A stretch of 64,000 nucleotides of DNA from Deinococcus sp. QL22 (GCF_023370075.1 NZ_CP097151.1:62001-126000), one strand, 5' to 3'. Positions 31,019-40,731 are shown, counted from the first letter of the stretch. A program made the numbers and translations. Notes: generated from the sequence alone by a model not told the origin.

Positions 31019-33304
31019 TCACTCCACACGGACGGTGAACACGGGCGCGCGGGTGGGGAACAGCAGGCGACAGCCCGGCGGCATCAGAAAAGCGTGTTCA
31101 CGCTGCGGAGCGACGCGGTCTTCGAACAATCCATCGGTCACGATCAGCATCGGCGTATCCGGGTGCACCCCGTCGGGTTCACCCGCCAGCTGTTCTGCGA
31201 GCTGCAGAGCCGGAATCAGCGACGTCCCCCCTCCCCCAGTCAGCGTCAGGCGGTCACCCGCGCGCCAGGGGTGTTGCCAGCCGTGATCCGTGACGCCCGC
31301 GTCGCAGGCCAGGACACGGATGCGGTCGATGCCCAGCACCTGCGCCGTCGTGCGCACGCCGCCCAGCGCTTCATTCAGGTCGCGGTCGCTCATCGACCCC
31401 GAGGTGTCCACGATCAAGATCAGGGCGTGCATGGGTCCAGGCTCCTCGCGCCCCCGGCCGGCTCTGGGTTCAAAGGGATTGAGGGAGCTGCGCCGTGACG
31501 GCCTGGAAAAGGTGCGGCGCCGGGCGCGGCGCGGCACGATCTCGCCCAGGTACGCCTGCAATGCGGGCCGCCACGGAATGGGTCTGGCCGCACGTTCACG
31601 CAGTTCACGCTCAAGACCCGCAGGCATGGTGCCCGTCCAGCGCAGCGCGTCAGCCTCCGCCATGCCGCTCGCGGCCGCTTCGCGCCAGAGGCGGTCTTCG
31701 TCTTCAGTCAGCGCGCGCGCGGCGTCCTCACCGGGGCCAAGCATGTCGGGCAGACCGCCGCCGCGCAGGGACGCCATGCGGCGGGCCAGCGTGGGATCAT
31801 CGAGCAGCCGCAGGTAGATGGCTTCGGCCGAGGACAGCCTGGAGAGGACTGGATGGTACGGCGCGTGGTCGGGCCGTTCTCCATAGGCCATGGCTTCGAG
31901 CCAGCCGGCCAGCAGAAGGTCACAGGCCAGATTCCACAGCTCCGGCTCTTTGTCGGCGCCGCGGGCTGGGTGGCCCAGCAGCAAGTGCAGGGCGAGTTCG
32001 GCAATGCCGTACTGCAGGTGTTCGCGCTCCAGGCCAGCCCCGAGATTGATATAGACGGTTCTGGTCTCGGGATCGAGGGCCATGCCCTGAACCCGCAGGC
32101 GCATGCAGCGCACCGGATCGAGTTCCAGCTGGAGTTCGGAGAGTGCGGGGCGCAGATGGGGAATGTCCTGCCCGACCTGGCTCCAGGCCACCAGGACGTT
32201 GTCCACCCGCCGTTCATTGGCTCCGTTGTTCTGATTGCCGCGCACGCCCGCCAGAACCGGCCGCAGGGCGCTGGACAGGTCCTCCATGGCGCGCATCAGG
32301 CCCGTGTTGACTTCCTGTGCTCGTCCGTTCTGGGACTGGTTCAGGCGTTCAGTGGCGCGCTGCATCGCCGCTTTCCGGGCCGCGTCCCCGAGTTGATAGG
32401 CCAGCGCTGCAGCGGTGCGGTTGCGGCGGGTCTCGGCGGCGCGCGTCCAGAGCGTTTCAATCTCAGGGTGTTCATGGGGCCAGCTGGCGTTGTATTCGGG
32501 CCGCCCGTCACTCAGAGGCAGCGCCACCTGAACGCCGCGGCGTCCGGTGGGCTGGGGAAAAGCAGGAACTTCGGCCGGCGCACTGCGGGCCTGGCCCTGA
32601 AGGGAGCGCCGCAGTTGCTTGAGCTGCTCCTTGAGGCCAGTGGAGGCGCCGTCAATACCTGCGTCGGGAACAATACCCGAGACATCAAGCGACGCGCCCC
32701 AGGGCTCAATCTCCTCCAGGGTCCAGACGCCCCTCTGAACAGCTTTCAGGGCGTCTTTCCAACCCATACGCCCGAGGTCTGGGCGCAGCATCGTCTTCCA
32801 GGTCGCTGTCTCCAGGTCGGCTTCTGTGAGCCACCGGCCCCTGGCATGCAGCTCTCCATCGGCCACCACCACCATGGCCGCAGAGGCCAGGCGGCGCAAT
32901 TCCGTGAGCTTTTCGGGCTGTTCGTTGCTTGCCTCCTTCCAACTGCTGACGCCAAGAGCTTTGAACTCGCCCGCGATCCACTGCGCCGCGGTTCGGGGAA
33001 GCTCCAGTTCAAGGGCAGCGGTCGTGATCTGTGCCAGGTACATCCACCACAAGCGGTTGGAAGTCAGCGAGGTGTGGAGACGAACCGGGTCGACGTAGAT
33101 CCAGCCCGCGGCACTGACCAGCAGCGGGGCACCCTGATCTGCAGGGCGTGCGCCCATAAGGGCTTGGCCCACGTCCAGTTGCTCGACTTCACCGCGCCAG
33201 CTTCGGTTGAGCAGCAGTAGCCCATCCATGTCCACCCTGGCGGTGCGCGGATCAATGGGCCTGGGGAATCCCGGTGGAGGCGTCCAGATGGTCAGGCGGG
33301 TCAT
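31019..33304 (-). CDS. VWA-domain protein with DUF2201-like N-terminal region
   Basis: 761 aa. The C-terminal 220 residues form a von Willebrand A-like domain: LILIVDTSGSMSDRDLNEALGG (MIDAS D-x-S-G-S), LTGGGGTSLIPAL, and MLIVTDGLFED. The middle has IAELALHLLLGHPARGADKEPELWNLACDLLL, equivalent to the DUF2201 metallopeptidase-like region (AHExLHxxLxHxxR). The first His and the Glu of HExxH are replaced here (ELALH), so protease activity is doubtful. A coiled Lys/Arg-rich segment and a basic linker (RRARRRTFSRPSRRSS) separate the parts. It sits 40 bases downstream of the MoxR-type ATPase gene in one operon; such pairs act as chaperone-like complexes. Confidence 0.85.
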   Translation of the reverse strand: MTRLTIWTPPPGFPRPIDPRTARVDMDGLLLLNRSWRGEVEQLDVGQALMGARPADQGAPLLVSAAGWIYVDPVRLHTSLTSNRLWWMYLAQITTAALELELPRTAAQWIAGEFKALGVSSWKEASNEQPEKLTELRRLASAAMVVVADGELHARGRWLTEADLETATWKTMLRPDLGRMGWKDALKAVQRGVWTLEEIEPWGASLDVSGIVPDAGIDGASTGLKEQLKQLRRSLQGQARSAPAEVPAFPQPTGRRGVQVALPLSDGRPEYNASWPHEHPEIETLWTRAAETRRNRTAAALAYQLGDAARKAAMQRATERLNQSQNGRAQEVNTGLMRAMEDLSSALRPVLAGVRGNQNNGANERRVDNVLVAWSQVGQDIPHLRPALSELQLELDPVRCMRLRVQGMALDPETRTVYINLGAGLEREHLQYGIAELALHLLLGHPARGADKEPELWNLACDLLLAGWLEAMAYGERPDHAPYHPVLSRLSSAEAIYLRLLDDPTLARRMASLRGGGLPDMLGPGEDAARALTEDEDRLWREAAASGMAEADALRWTGTMPAGLERELRERAARPIPWRPALQAYLGEIVPRRARRRTFSRPSRRSSLNPFEPRAGRGREEPGPMHALILIVDTSGSMSDRDLNEALGGVRTTAQVLGIDRIRVLACDAGVTDHGWQHPWRAGDRLTLTGGGGTSLIPALQLAEQLAGEPDGVHPDTPMLIVTDGLFEDRVAPQREHAFLMPPGCRLLFPTRAPVFTVRVE

Positions 33305-33344
33305 GGTACACGTCCTCTGATGGGTTCAGGCAGCAGAAAGCGGC

Positions 33345-34424
33345 TCAGTTGGCCACCGCACTCATACGGGTCATCACCCGGTCGAAGAACCAGGCGGGAA
33401 TCTTCTGATCGCTCAGCAGGGAGGCGGCCATTTCCGGGGCTATTCCCGAGAGCTGCTGCATCAAGTACGTGGCCTGATCGACGAACGTTCGCGCCTCACC
33501 GCGCAGGTCGGATTCAAGGCGGGGCAACTCGCTCCCCAGGCGGGCACGCAGCAGCGCGATCAGGTGAGCCACCAGCGCCCGATCCGTGTTGGGGTCAGGC
33601 AGCTTTTCCGCGCCGCGCAGGATGGCGGTCAGAGAGATGCCCTGAGAACGGCGGCTGAGCCAGGCACCGAACTCCTCGGCTTCTTTCTGCGCCACAGCGC
33701 CCGAGATGATCCGCTGCAACAGGTGGGCATGCTCACGCGTGCCCTCGTTCTTCATGGCCGCGCTCCCCCAACCATAGACGGCGCGCGACGCAATTTCCCA
33801 GCTGCGCGGGGTCGTGGCAATCTGATCGTCGTCTCCAGGCCTGCTGCCCAACAGGCTTTTCAGGCCCGTCTCAGCGATAAATTCGTGAATCAGCGGGTGA
33901 ATGCCGGCTCCAGCAGCCCAGTCCAGCCATCCCCGCGTCGAGGTGATCTTGAGCTGCACGTGGTACATGCGGTTCATCAGGGGCGCCGGAATCGGGCGGG
34001 CCACGGAGTTGTGCGAGGTGGGATTGCCGGCGCAGACGACCACCGTGCCGGGAGGAAAGTGGTGCTCGCCGATGCGCCGCTCGTTGATGACCGGGAAAAA
34101 GGCGCGCATGACATCCGGCTCCGCGCCGTTGAGCTCGTCGATGAAGACCACGCCTGGCTCCTGGCGCATCAGCGTGGCCGGGGGACAGAGCTTGGTCGTG
34201 TAGCTGGCTGGGTCAATCAAGGGCACCGCCAGGTCTTCAGGGCTCATCTGCGACCCGAGCAGCAGGCTCATGTGCATGCCCAGGTCAACGGCGAACTGCT
34301 CAATCAGCTGACTTTTGCCCACACCAGGCGGTCCCCAGATCATGATGGTCTGCACGGTTCCCATGCCGACGATCAGGTCTTTGAGGCCGTCGTGGTCCAC
34401 GGCAGGAATATGGTCCAGGTTCAA
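33345..34424 (-). CDS. MoxR-type AAA+ ATPase
   Basis: 359 aa. Walker A GPPGVGKSQLIEQFA (about residues 31-45), Walker B GVVFIDELNGAEPDVMRAFFPVINERR, and sensor-1 region VVVCAGNPTSHNSVARPIPAPLMNR with the arginine finger region. MoxR ATPases work with VWA proteins to assemble or activate metal-containing or stress complexes. The partner VWA gene follows on the same strand. Start ATG at 34424, with GAGGAGAAG upstream as a strong ribosome site. Confidence 0.9.
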   Translation of the reverse strand: MNLDHIPAVDHDGLKDLIVGMGTVQTIMIWGPPGVGKSQLIEQFAVDLGMHMSLLLGSQMSPEDLAVPLIDPASYTTKLCPPATLMRQEPGVVFIDELNGAEPDVMRAFFPVINERRIGEHHFPPGTVVVCAGNPTSHNSVARPIPAPLMNRMYHVQLKITSTRGWLDWAAGAGIHPLIHEFIAETGLKSLLGSRPGDDDQIATTPRSWEIASRAVYGWGSAAMKNEGTREHAHLLQRIISGAVAQKEAEEFGAWLSRRSQGISLTAILRGAEKLPDPNTDRALVAHLIALLRARLGSELPRLESDLRGEARTFVDQATYLMQQLSGIAPEMAASLLSDQKIPAWFFDRVMTRMSAVAN

Positions 34425-34557
34425 TGTCTTCTCCTCAGGTGCGGCGGGGCTCAGTTCGGTCAGGTCAAGTGGATGTCGGAGTGAACCCTCACGGTCGGTG
34501 GCCTTGAATAACTGGCTCCCAGAAAGGGCTATTCTCTCACCTCCACTGCAGCTCCCG

Positions 34558-34885
34558 TCAGTGCATTCCGGCGTAGGCCAGTCGCACTAGATACTCGAAT
34601 ACTTCGCGGGATGGGGGAATGAAGTGTCCTTCATGAAGAGTGATTGAGCTGGCCTTCCAGGAGGTAAGTGACGGCCCCTCCTGCCTCCCAGGCCTCATGC
34701 AGGCTATCTTCCTCAAAGGTGTGCCACCCTCGTAGGTCGGCATTGGACTCAGTATGATCAGACGGCTGGTGTCGTTCCGCTACAGAACAGCCAAGGCCGA
34801 GGCGGTAGCGGTGCTGATGAGTACCTTTGAGCAGCAGGGCGGCGAGCGAGCCTACATCCTGAACATGCTCCCGGGACTGGTGCAC
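34558..34885 (-). pseudogene. Gene remnant of unknown family
   Basis: Two overlapping minus-strand frames share one likely origin: SNADLRGWHTFEEDSLHEAWEAGGAVTYLLEGQ (in 34631-34885) and ASSITLHEGHFIPPSREVFEYLVRLAYAGMH (34558-34743). The switch between frames suggests one broken gene. Its 5' part overlaps the flotillin fragment on the other strand, so one or both are decayed. Family not recognised. Confidence 0.35.
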
Positions 34886-35110
34886 GAGTTCGCCGAGGCC
34901 GCGCGCGCGGTTCGGATCGACAAGTTGAGCGTGTTCGACTCCGGCTCCGGTCAGGCGACCCAGTCCGCGATGCAGAACACTGGGCGCAACATCCTGGGCA
35001 TGGTCGAGCAGGTCGAGACCGTGACCGGCGTGCAGCTGCTCTCGGCACTGCGCGGGATGCAGGTGCCTGGCGCGGCGGCCACCGAAGGGGTCTCCAGCAG
35101 CAACGACTGA
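34754..35110 (+). pseudogene. Flotillin-like C-terminal fragment
   Basis: About 100 residues matching only the end of flotillin/SPFH proteins: KAEAVAVLMSTFEQQGGERAYILNMLPGLVHEFAEAARAVRIDKLSVFDSGSGQATQSAMQNTGRNILGMVEQVETVTGVQLLSAL. The membrane-binding head, SPFH domain and coiled coil (about 350 residues) are missing. No promoter or ribosome site is evident. It is best read as the remaining 3' end of a deleted flotillin gene. Confidence 0.7.
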
Positions 35111-35800
35111 GCTTCAACATGACTGGGGAGGCGGAGCGGGCCGAGGAGGCTCCTGTGATGGGTAAGAAAGCCCAGCGCTTCCCGCAGACTGCCGGCTGTC
35201 TCCAGCATGGCGCCAAGCGTCGATAACCTGAAGCCCAAAGACACCAACCCCGGCCCCGGCCGTTTCCACACAAACCTCGATACCGTTGACTGAGACGAGA
35301 TGGCTAAGGTCACCTGCTCAGGAAACCTCGTCGTGGGGGAGAGGGGTGGCATAGGCTGGTGTGGCTGGGCTGCTCCGTGGCTCGTTTTGTTCAGTTCAAG
35401 GGCTATCGACGGCGCCGTGGTATTCCACTCATGCCAATGTTGGACAGCGGTGGCGTGAACCCGCTTGCAGCGAAGCCGGTGGCCGCCTTGGTCTCGCCCC
35501 TGGAAGTCGTCCACCTCAGACAGACCCAGCCGTTGTTCAGTGCCAACACACTGAAACGCACGCAGGAACGGCTTGACTGCTTCCCCGGCCAGAGGCCGCA
35601 GAATCCCAGCCTGCGTGCACTGGCATGACGACGACTTCGCGTCTACGCTTGCTCTCAGCCCCTCAGCGGGAGGTCTACCCCCCCTCTTTGAGATAGAGTC
35701 TGAAACAAGCAACAAGCCGCAGGCTGATGGGGTCATCCAAACGGATCCCATGCTGGTTCCATTGATTCACGCCCTCGAATTCATCTTTGGGAGGAACACC
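35111..35800. other. Long non-coding stretch before the transport operon
   Basis: About 690 bases. Several open frames exist on both strands, but none has start signals or recognisable protein features. It probably contains the promoter of the operon at 35801. Nothing more specific was seen. Confidence 0.45.
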
Positions 35801-37384
35801 ATGCACAAGACCCTACTTGCCTTAAGCTTCGCGCTGTTCGCTGGTTCCGCTCTTGCACAAGGAACGTTGGTGTTCGGGATGGGCGGCGATCCAGTCAGCC
35901 TCGACTCGGGAACGATTACCGACGGCAACTCGGCGCTGGCACAGATCTTGACGTACGACTCTCTGGTGAAATTCAAAAAGGGAACCAGTGATGTGGCGCC
36001 GGGTCTGGCGCTCCGCTGGACATCGAATGCCAATGCGACCCAGTGGACCTTTACTCTCCGTCAGGGCGTCAAGTTTCAGGACGGCACGCCTTTCAACGCC
36101 GACGCGGTGGTGTTCAACGTCAACCGGTGGTGGGACCCCAACGCCCGCGCCGGAGCCAAGGAACAGACCAAAACGTTCACGTCCTATCAATTCATCTTTG
36201 GAGCGTTCAAGGGAGACAAGGACAGCCTGCTGAAAGAGGTTCGCAAAGACGGTCCCTACAAGGTGACCTTCGTGCTCAACCGTCCGTTCAATCCTCTGCC
36301 TGAAGCCCTCGCCACACCTTTTTTCGGCATCGCGTCGCCGACCGCCGTGACCAAAGGAGGCGCGAAATACGGTACCCCGGCCTCATTGCCTGTGGGAACC
36401 GGCCCGTTCCGGATGCGTTCCTGGACCACCGGTGACCGCATCGTCTACAGCACCAACACCGACCACTGGGGCAAGAAAGCGTCCTACGATCAATTGATTT
36501 TGCGCTTCATCAAGGATCCCAGTGCCCGGCTCAATGAGCTGCGTGCTGGAGGCATCGATTTCACGAGTGACCTCAACCCTGACCAGTTGGGGGCCGTGCG
36601 GGGCGACAAGAACCTGACGGCCGTGATCGTGCCTTCGTTCAATGTGGGCATGATCAGCATGAATGTCACCAACAAATACCTCGCCAATCCCAAGGTGCGG
36701 CAGGCCATCAGCATGGCCATCAACAAAAAGGAAATTGTTCGGGCCTTCTGGGGCAGCCTTGGCGTGACAGACGCCAGCTTTTTGCCCCCCGCGCTGAAAT
36801 GGGCCAACAGCCGAACCGTGCCTGCCGATTACAAGTTTGATCCGGCGGCAGCCAAGAAACTGCTGGCCGAGGCAGGCTATCCAAACGGCTTCAGCCTCGA
36901 TTTCTGGTACATGCCCGTGAGCCGGCCCTACTTCCCCACGCCCAAACCGATCGCGGAAGCAGTGGCCGCCGATCTGGGGGCCATAGGGATCAAGATGAAC
37001 ATCAAAACCGAGGACTGGGCCAAGTACCTCGAAGACCGCAACAAAGCCCCAGGATTTGACATGTACATGATCGGCTGGACCGGTCCGTACGCCAGTCCCT
37101 ACAACTTTTACGGCTCGTACTACGGTGAGAGCGCGTCGCTGGACAGCGGTTACAACAACAAACGGCTGGATGACCTCATGGCCGCCGCCGCCGCCGCGAA
37201 GACCCGTGCAGACAGTGCCAAGGCCTACGCGGAAATCCATCAGATCACCTATGACGCCAACGTCCGGTTGCCCATCGTGCATTCCCAGCCTCTCGGGGCA
37301 GCCAAAAACTACGTGAAAGGCTGGGTCCCCGGTCCATCCTTGCTGACGCCCTTCGAGGACATCACCATCAAAGACAAGAAATGA
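35801..37384 (+). CDS. ABC transporter substrate-binding protein, family 5 (dipeptide/oligopeptide type)
   Basis: 527 aa, ATG with GGGAGGA upstream. The signal peptide MHKTLLALSFALFAGSALA is cleaved before QGTLVFG, so the protein is periplasmic. Family-5 features: GGDPVSLDSGTITDGNSALAQILTYDSLVKF, TFTLRQGVKFQDGTPFNADAVVFNVNRW, PVGTGPFRMRSW, RQAISMAINKKEI, and LLAEAGYPNGFSL. It would deliver a peptide or related solute to an ABC transporter. No permease genes are adjacent. The matching permeases could be those at 61941-63792, but that set may have its own binding protein beyond the right edge. Confidence 0.93.
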   Translation: MHKTLLALSFALFAGSALAQGTLVFGMGGDPVSLDSGTITDGNSALAQILTYDSLVKFKKGTSDVAPGLALRWTSNANATQWTFTLRQGVKFQDGTPFNADAVVFNVNRWWDPNARAGAKEQTKTFTSYQFIFGAFKGDKDSLLKEVRKDGPYKVTFVLNRPFNPLPEALATPFFGIASPTAVTKGGAKYGTPASLPVGTGPFRMRSWTTGDRIVYSTNTDHWGKKASYDQLILRFIKDPSARLNELRAGGIDFTSDLNPDQLGAVRGDKNLTAVIVPSFNVGMISMNVTNKYLANPKVRQAISMAINKKEIVRAFWGSLGVTDASFLPPALKWANSRTVPADYKFDPAAAKKLLAEAGYPNGFSLDFWYMPVSRPYFPTPKPIAEAVAADLGAIGIKMNIKTEDWAKYLEDRNKAPGFDMYMIGWTGPYASPYNFYGSYYGESASLDSGYNNKRLDDLMAAAAAAKTRADSAKAYAEIHQITYDANVRLPIVHSQPLGAAKNYVKGWVPGPSLLTPFEDITIKDKK

Positions 37385-38625
37385 CCTCCTCCGCCCAGGG
37401 AGAGCCCGGCGGCGCCCGTGGGTCGGGCATGGCCGAGGTGGCCGCCATCGAAGAGCAGGTAATTGCCTGGCGCCGTCATCTCCACCAGTACCCCGAGCTT
37501 TCGTTCCAGGAGCACCGAACCGCCGAGTATGTGGAGACGCAGCTCCGCAGCATGCCCGGCCTCGACATCAGCCGTCCCACGCCAACGAGTGTGCTGGCTG
37601 TTCTGCGCGGCGGTGCAGGCCCAGGCCATACGGTCCTCCTGCGTGCCGACATGGACGCCCTGCCGATCGAGGAAGAAACGGACCTTCCCTATGCCTCCCA
37701 GCAGGCCGGAGTGATGCACGCCTGCGGCCACGACGGGCACACGGCGATGCTGCTGGGCGCGGCCAAACTGCTGGGTGAGCGCCAGGCGGCGCTGCGCGGA
37801 GAGATCCGTTTCATCTTCCAGCACGCCGAGGAACTGTTTCCCGGTGGCGCACAGGAATTGGTCGATGCAGGCGTCATGGAAGGCGTCCAGTACGCCGTGG
37901 GAACGCACCTGTTCTCCTCCATCCCGGTGGGGATGGTGGCCCTCAAAGACGGTCCGCTGCTGGCCGCGCCTGACGCCTTTGAGATCGCCATTGTCGGTCG
38001 GGGCGGTCACGGGGCTCAACCCAACACCGCAGTGGACCCGATTGTGATCGCTGCTCAGGTGGTGCTGGCCTTTCAGACCATTGTGGCGCGGCAGCTCGAT
38101 CCCCTCCAGCCCGCCGTCCTCAGCGTCACCACCATCCACGCCGGTACCGCGCACAACATTATTCCCGAAACCGTCACGCTGACAGGCACGGTCCGGACGT
38201 TTGACGCAGAGTTGCGAACCACCATTCCGGCCCTGATGGAACGCCTGCTCAAAGGGATCACCGAGGCTTACGGGGCGTCTTACCGCTTCGAATACACCCG
38301 GGGATACCGGGCACTGCACAACGACCCGCAGGTCACGGAGGTGTTGCGTGAAGTGGTCCGCGAGACCGTCGGCGCCGGCGTCCTCTTTGAGCCACCAGCC
38401 AACATGGGTGGAGAGGATTTCAGCGCCTACCTGACCAAGGCTCCGGGAACCTTCGTCATCATCGGCGCCGGCAATGTCGATGCGGGCATCACCGCGCCGC
38501 ACCACCATCCGAAATTTGCCATTGACGAACGTGCGCTGGGCACTGGAGTGGCCATCCTGGTCGGGGCCGCCGAACGGCTGAGCGTGTTCGCAGGGTCTCC
38601 AGACAGCCCCGGCCATGCACATTGA
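37381..38625 (+). CDS. M20-family metal-dependent amidohydrolase
   Basis: 414 aa; ATG overlaps the binding-protein stop by four bases. Metal ligands and motifs: VLLRADMDALPIEEETDLPYAS, VMHACGHDGHTAMLLGAA, FIFQHAEELFPGGAQELV, and C-terminal TAPHHHPKFAIDE. A dimerisation domain follows the first motif block (GRGGHGAQPNTAVDPIVIAAQ). Relatives cleave N-acyl or aminoacyl bonds (hippurate, N-acetyl-amino acids, indole-3-acetyl-amino acids). Together with the transport protein it suggests uptake followed by hydrolysis of an N-acylated amino acid or peptide. The exact substrate is not visible. Confidence 0.92.
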   Translation: MTSSAQGEPGGARGSGMAEVAAIEEQVIAWRRHLHQYPELSFQEHRTAEYVETQLRSMPGLDISRPTPTSVLAVLRGGAGPGHTVLLRADMDALPIEEETDLPYASQQAGVMHACGHDGHTAMLLGAAKLLGERQAALRGEIRFIFQHAEELFPGGAQELVDAGVMEGVQYAVGTHLFSSIPVGMVALKDGPLLAAPDAFEIAIVGRGGHGAQPNTAVDPIVIAAQVVLAFQTIVARQLDPLQPAVLSVTTIHAGTAHNIIPETVTLTGTVRTFDAELRTTIPALMERLLKGITEAYGASYRFEYTRGYRALHNDPQVTEVLREVVRETVGAGVLFEPPANMGGEDFSAYLTKAPGTFVIIGAGNVDAGITAPHHHPKFAIDERALGTGVAILVGAAERLSVFAGSPDSPGHAH

Positions 38626-39097
38626 AGCCCGGCTGCGCGACCTCGGCTTCAGTCTGCCGCCCCCGCCTCAGCTGCCAGCAGGCACACGTCTGCCCTTCAC
38701 CGCCGTCCGCCTGATCGGGGACCGGGCGCTGATCTCCGGTCATGGGCCACAAGCACCAGACGGCACGCTCGCTCAACCGGTCGGCAAGGTTGGCACTGAG
38801 GTCACCGCAGAGCAGGCCCATACGGCGGCCCGTCTGGTCGCGCTCTCGGTTCTTGGCAGTCTGCACCGCGCCCTGACCGATCTCGACCGCATCACGGCCT
38901 GGGTCCGGGTTCACGGCATGGTCAATGCCGCGCCGGGCTTTACGGCGCTGCCAGACGTCATCAACGGCTTTTCAGATCTCATTCTGGAGGTGTTCGGCCC
39001 CCAGATCGGCCAACATGCCCGGTCGGCGGTCGGCATGGCCGAGCTCCCCTGGAATATCCCGGTCGAGGTTGAGGCAGAAGTGATGTTCCGGCCCTGA
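38615..39097 (+). CDS. RidA/YjgF-family protein
   Basis: 160 aa; overlaps the M20 gene by 11 bases. Family features: ISGHGPQAPDGTLAQPVGKVGTEVTAEQAHTAARLVALSVLGSLHRAL, LDRITAWVRVHGMVNAAPGFTALPDVINGFSDLILEVFGPQIGQHARSAVGMAELPWNIPVEVEAEVMF. It is somewhat longer than classical RidA and belongs to the longer YjgF subfamily. RidA deaminates reactive enamines and imines; in catabolic operons it removes toxic intermediates. It is the last gene of this three-gene operon. Confidence 0.92.
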   Translation: MHIEARLRDLGFSLPPPPQLPAGTRLPFTAVRLIGDRALISGHGPQAPDGTLAQPVGKVGTEVTAEQAHTAARLVALSVLGSLHRALTDLDRITAWVRVHGMVNAAPGFTALPDVINGFSDLILEVFGPQIGQHARSAVGMAELPWNIPVEVEAEVMFRP

Positions 39098-39116
39098 TGA
39101 AGCGTGTGCCTCTCTT

Positions 39117-39971
39117 TCAGGGCGCCAGCAACTCCCGGAAAAACTGAACGAGGTCGCGCCGGGCCGCTTCCCGGGCTTGTGGATGAGGGGCCGACAACCC
39201 CTCGCCTCCCTTCCCCTGATACAAGAAGGGATCAGCATAACGGTAGGGCGCTTCCAGCATATTGAACCCGTGCTCGGCGTCGGGGTAGACCTGAACGGTG
39301 ACGAGCGCGCGGTCGGCCGCGTCCAGTGAGGCGGCCAGTCGCGGCGCCGTGTCTGCGTCTGCATCGTAACGGTCCCGACCTCCGGTAAAAATCTTGACCG
39401 GGGTTCCCGTCAGATTCCCAAATTCGTAGCCCGGTACCCTGTTGTAGATCCAGCAGGCCGGGTAGAAGGCGGCGTGCGCTGCGAAGCCCTCGCCTGCGGG
39501 CAGATATTGGGCGTTGTACCGCTGGGTCGCGCTCAGCATCGTGACGACACCTCCCCAGGAAAAGCCCATGATGCCGAGGCGTCCGGCATCAACCTGTGGC
39601 AGGTCCGCCAGGAAGCGGTAGGCGCCGTAGGCATCGGGCAGGTTGTCCCAGGCGGCTTGAGGCCGCCCTTCCGATCCACCTGCGAGACCGCGCGCGCCCC
39701 ACATGTCAATTTCGAGTGTCACAAAGCCCGCCAGATTCAGGTCGAGGGCATGCAGGACACCCCGTGAGTCTATGCCGGCCGAGCCGTGCAGAATCACGAC
39801 GGCGGGCAGCGGTTCAGGCACGCCCTGTGGCACCTGGAGTTTGCCAGAAATCCGCAGCCCATCAGCAGAGGCAGCGGGGTACGACACGAACGTGCTGTAC
39901 AGGGTCGGGTAGTCGGGGAGCGAGGTGTCGAGGAGGGTCAAGCTTGGCTTGGGGCTATCAACGTCGCTCAT
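39117..39971 (-). CDS. Dienelactone-hydrolase-like alpha/beta hydrolase
   Basis: 284 aa. The oxyanion/first strand region is PAVVILHGSAGIDSRGV. Nucleophile elbow GFSWGGVVTM (Ser). Probable Asp in FTGGRDRYDADADTA and His in YPDAEHGFNML complete the triad. The layout matches the dienelactone hydrolase branch (DLH), but Ser replaces the Cys of true DLH. Substrate unknown. It converges on the RidA-like gene, with 19 bases between the two stops. Confidence 0.85.
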   Translation of the reverse strand: MSDVDSPKPSLTLLDTSLPDYPTLYSTFVSYPAASADGLRISGKLQVPQGVPEPLPAVVILHGSAGIDSRGVLHALDLNLAGFVTLEIDMWGARGLAGGSEGRPQAAWDNLPDAYGAYRFLADLPQVDAGRLGIMGFSWGGVVTMLSATQRYNAQYLPAGEGFAAHAAFYPACWIYNRVPGYEFGNLTGTPVKIFTGGRDRYDADADTAPRLAASLDAADRALVTVQVYPDAEHGFNMLEAPYRYADPFLYQGKGGEGLSAPHPQAREAARRDLVQFFRELLAP

Positions 39972-40724
39972 GAACGGTCTCCTGGGGCTTGGTCACGGAT
40001 GAGGTTGAGGCTCACGAGATCGGCGGGAAGTGGGGAGACTTGGAAACTCCTGCTCACCGAAGGAGTGGAGATGAGGTGCTGACCAGCGGCACAATGTCGC
40101 GGAACTCCGTCCCTGAACCGCTGCTTCAAGTTGAACGAGGCTTAGCCAATTCGTATTCAACGCTGCTGCCAAGCAGGTCACAAGGCAGTGGATTGGAACT
40201 GAAGAGGCCACAACCCTTCTCACTCTAAGGCATGGGTTCCGATCATCCAGGACAACACCTGCAGGTCGGAACCGCCCCAGCAATGCTTGACGTGTCACCC
40301 AGACACTCAGAAGCCTGGCATTGCGGTCTTGCGGGCCAGGAGCCGATCAGACCAGCGTGCTTCCATGGCCTTTCATGACGAGCGGCAATGCACATCGGCA
40401 TACGCAGTCTGTTGCCACGCAGGCTGACCATTCAGGGGGTTCAGACGACCTCTCTTTACCCGCACCCAAGAAGGTTTGTCGCTGACTGGGAGTCCGTTGA
40501 GTTGTCTTGCTGCTCAGCATGCGCCGTCATCATCACGTCATTCATGGGTCTGGCCTCCTGCCCACACATGTGGCAGGGAGGTATGGCAAAGGCTGACAGA
40601 CAGCAACGTCAGAACGTCACTGGCCGACGCCGCCGAGCAACGCTAGGTTTGATTTGGCTTCAGGCGGTCTTTGAGATCATCGACAAAACCCTGGGCATCA
40701 AGGGCTGATATTGCAATGCCTTCG
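39972..40724. other. Spacer with no recognisable gene
   Basis: About 750 bases between the hydrolase start and the IS3 element. Short open frames exist, but none is supported. The stretch probably contains decayed DNA. Confidence 0.45.
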
Positions 40725-40731
40725 TGGAGGA

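Noticed and set aside
31853..33220. 455-codon plus-strand frame opposite the VWA gene
   Set aside because: No recognisable motifs, whereas the minus strand has a complete VWA protein.
35361..35751. Several open frames on both strands before the transport operon
   Set aside because: No start signals, no recognisable family and inconsistent composition.
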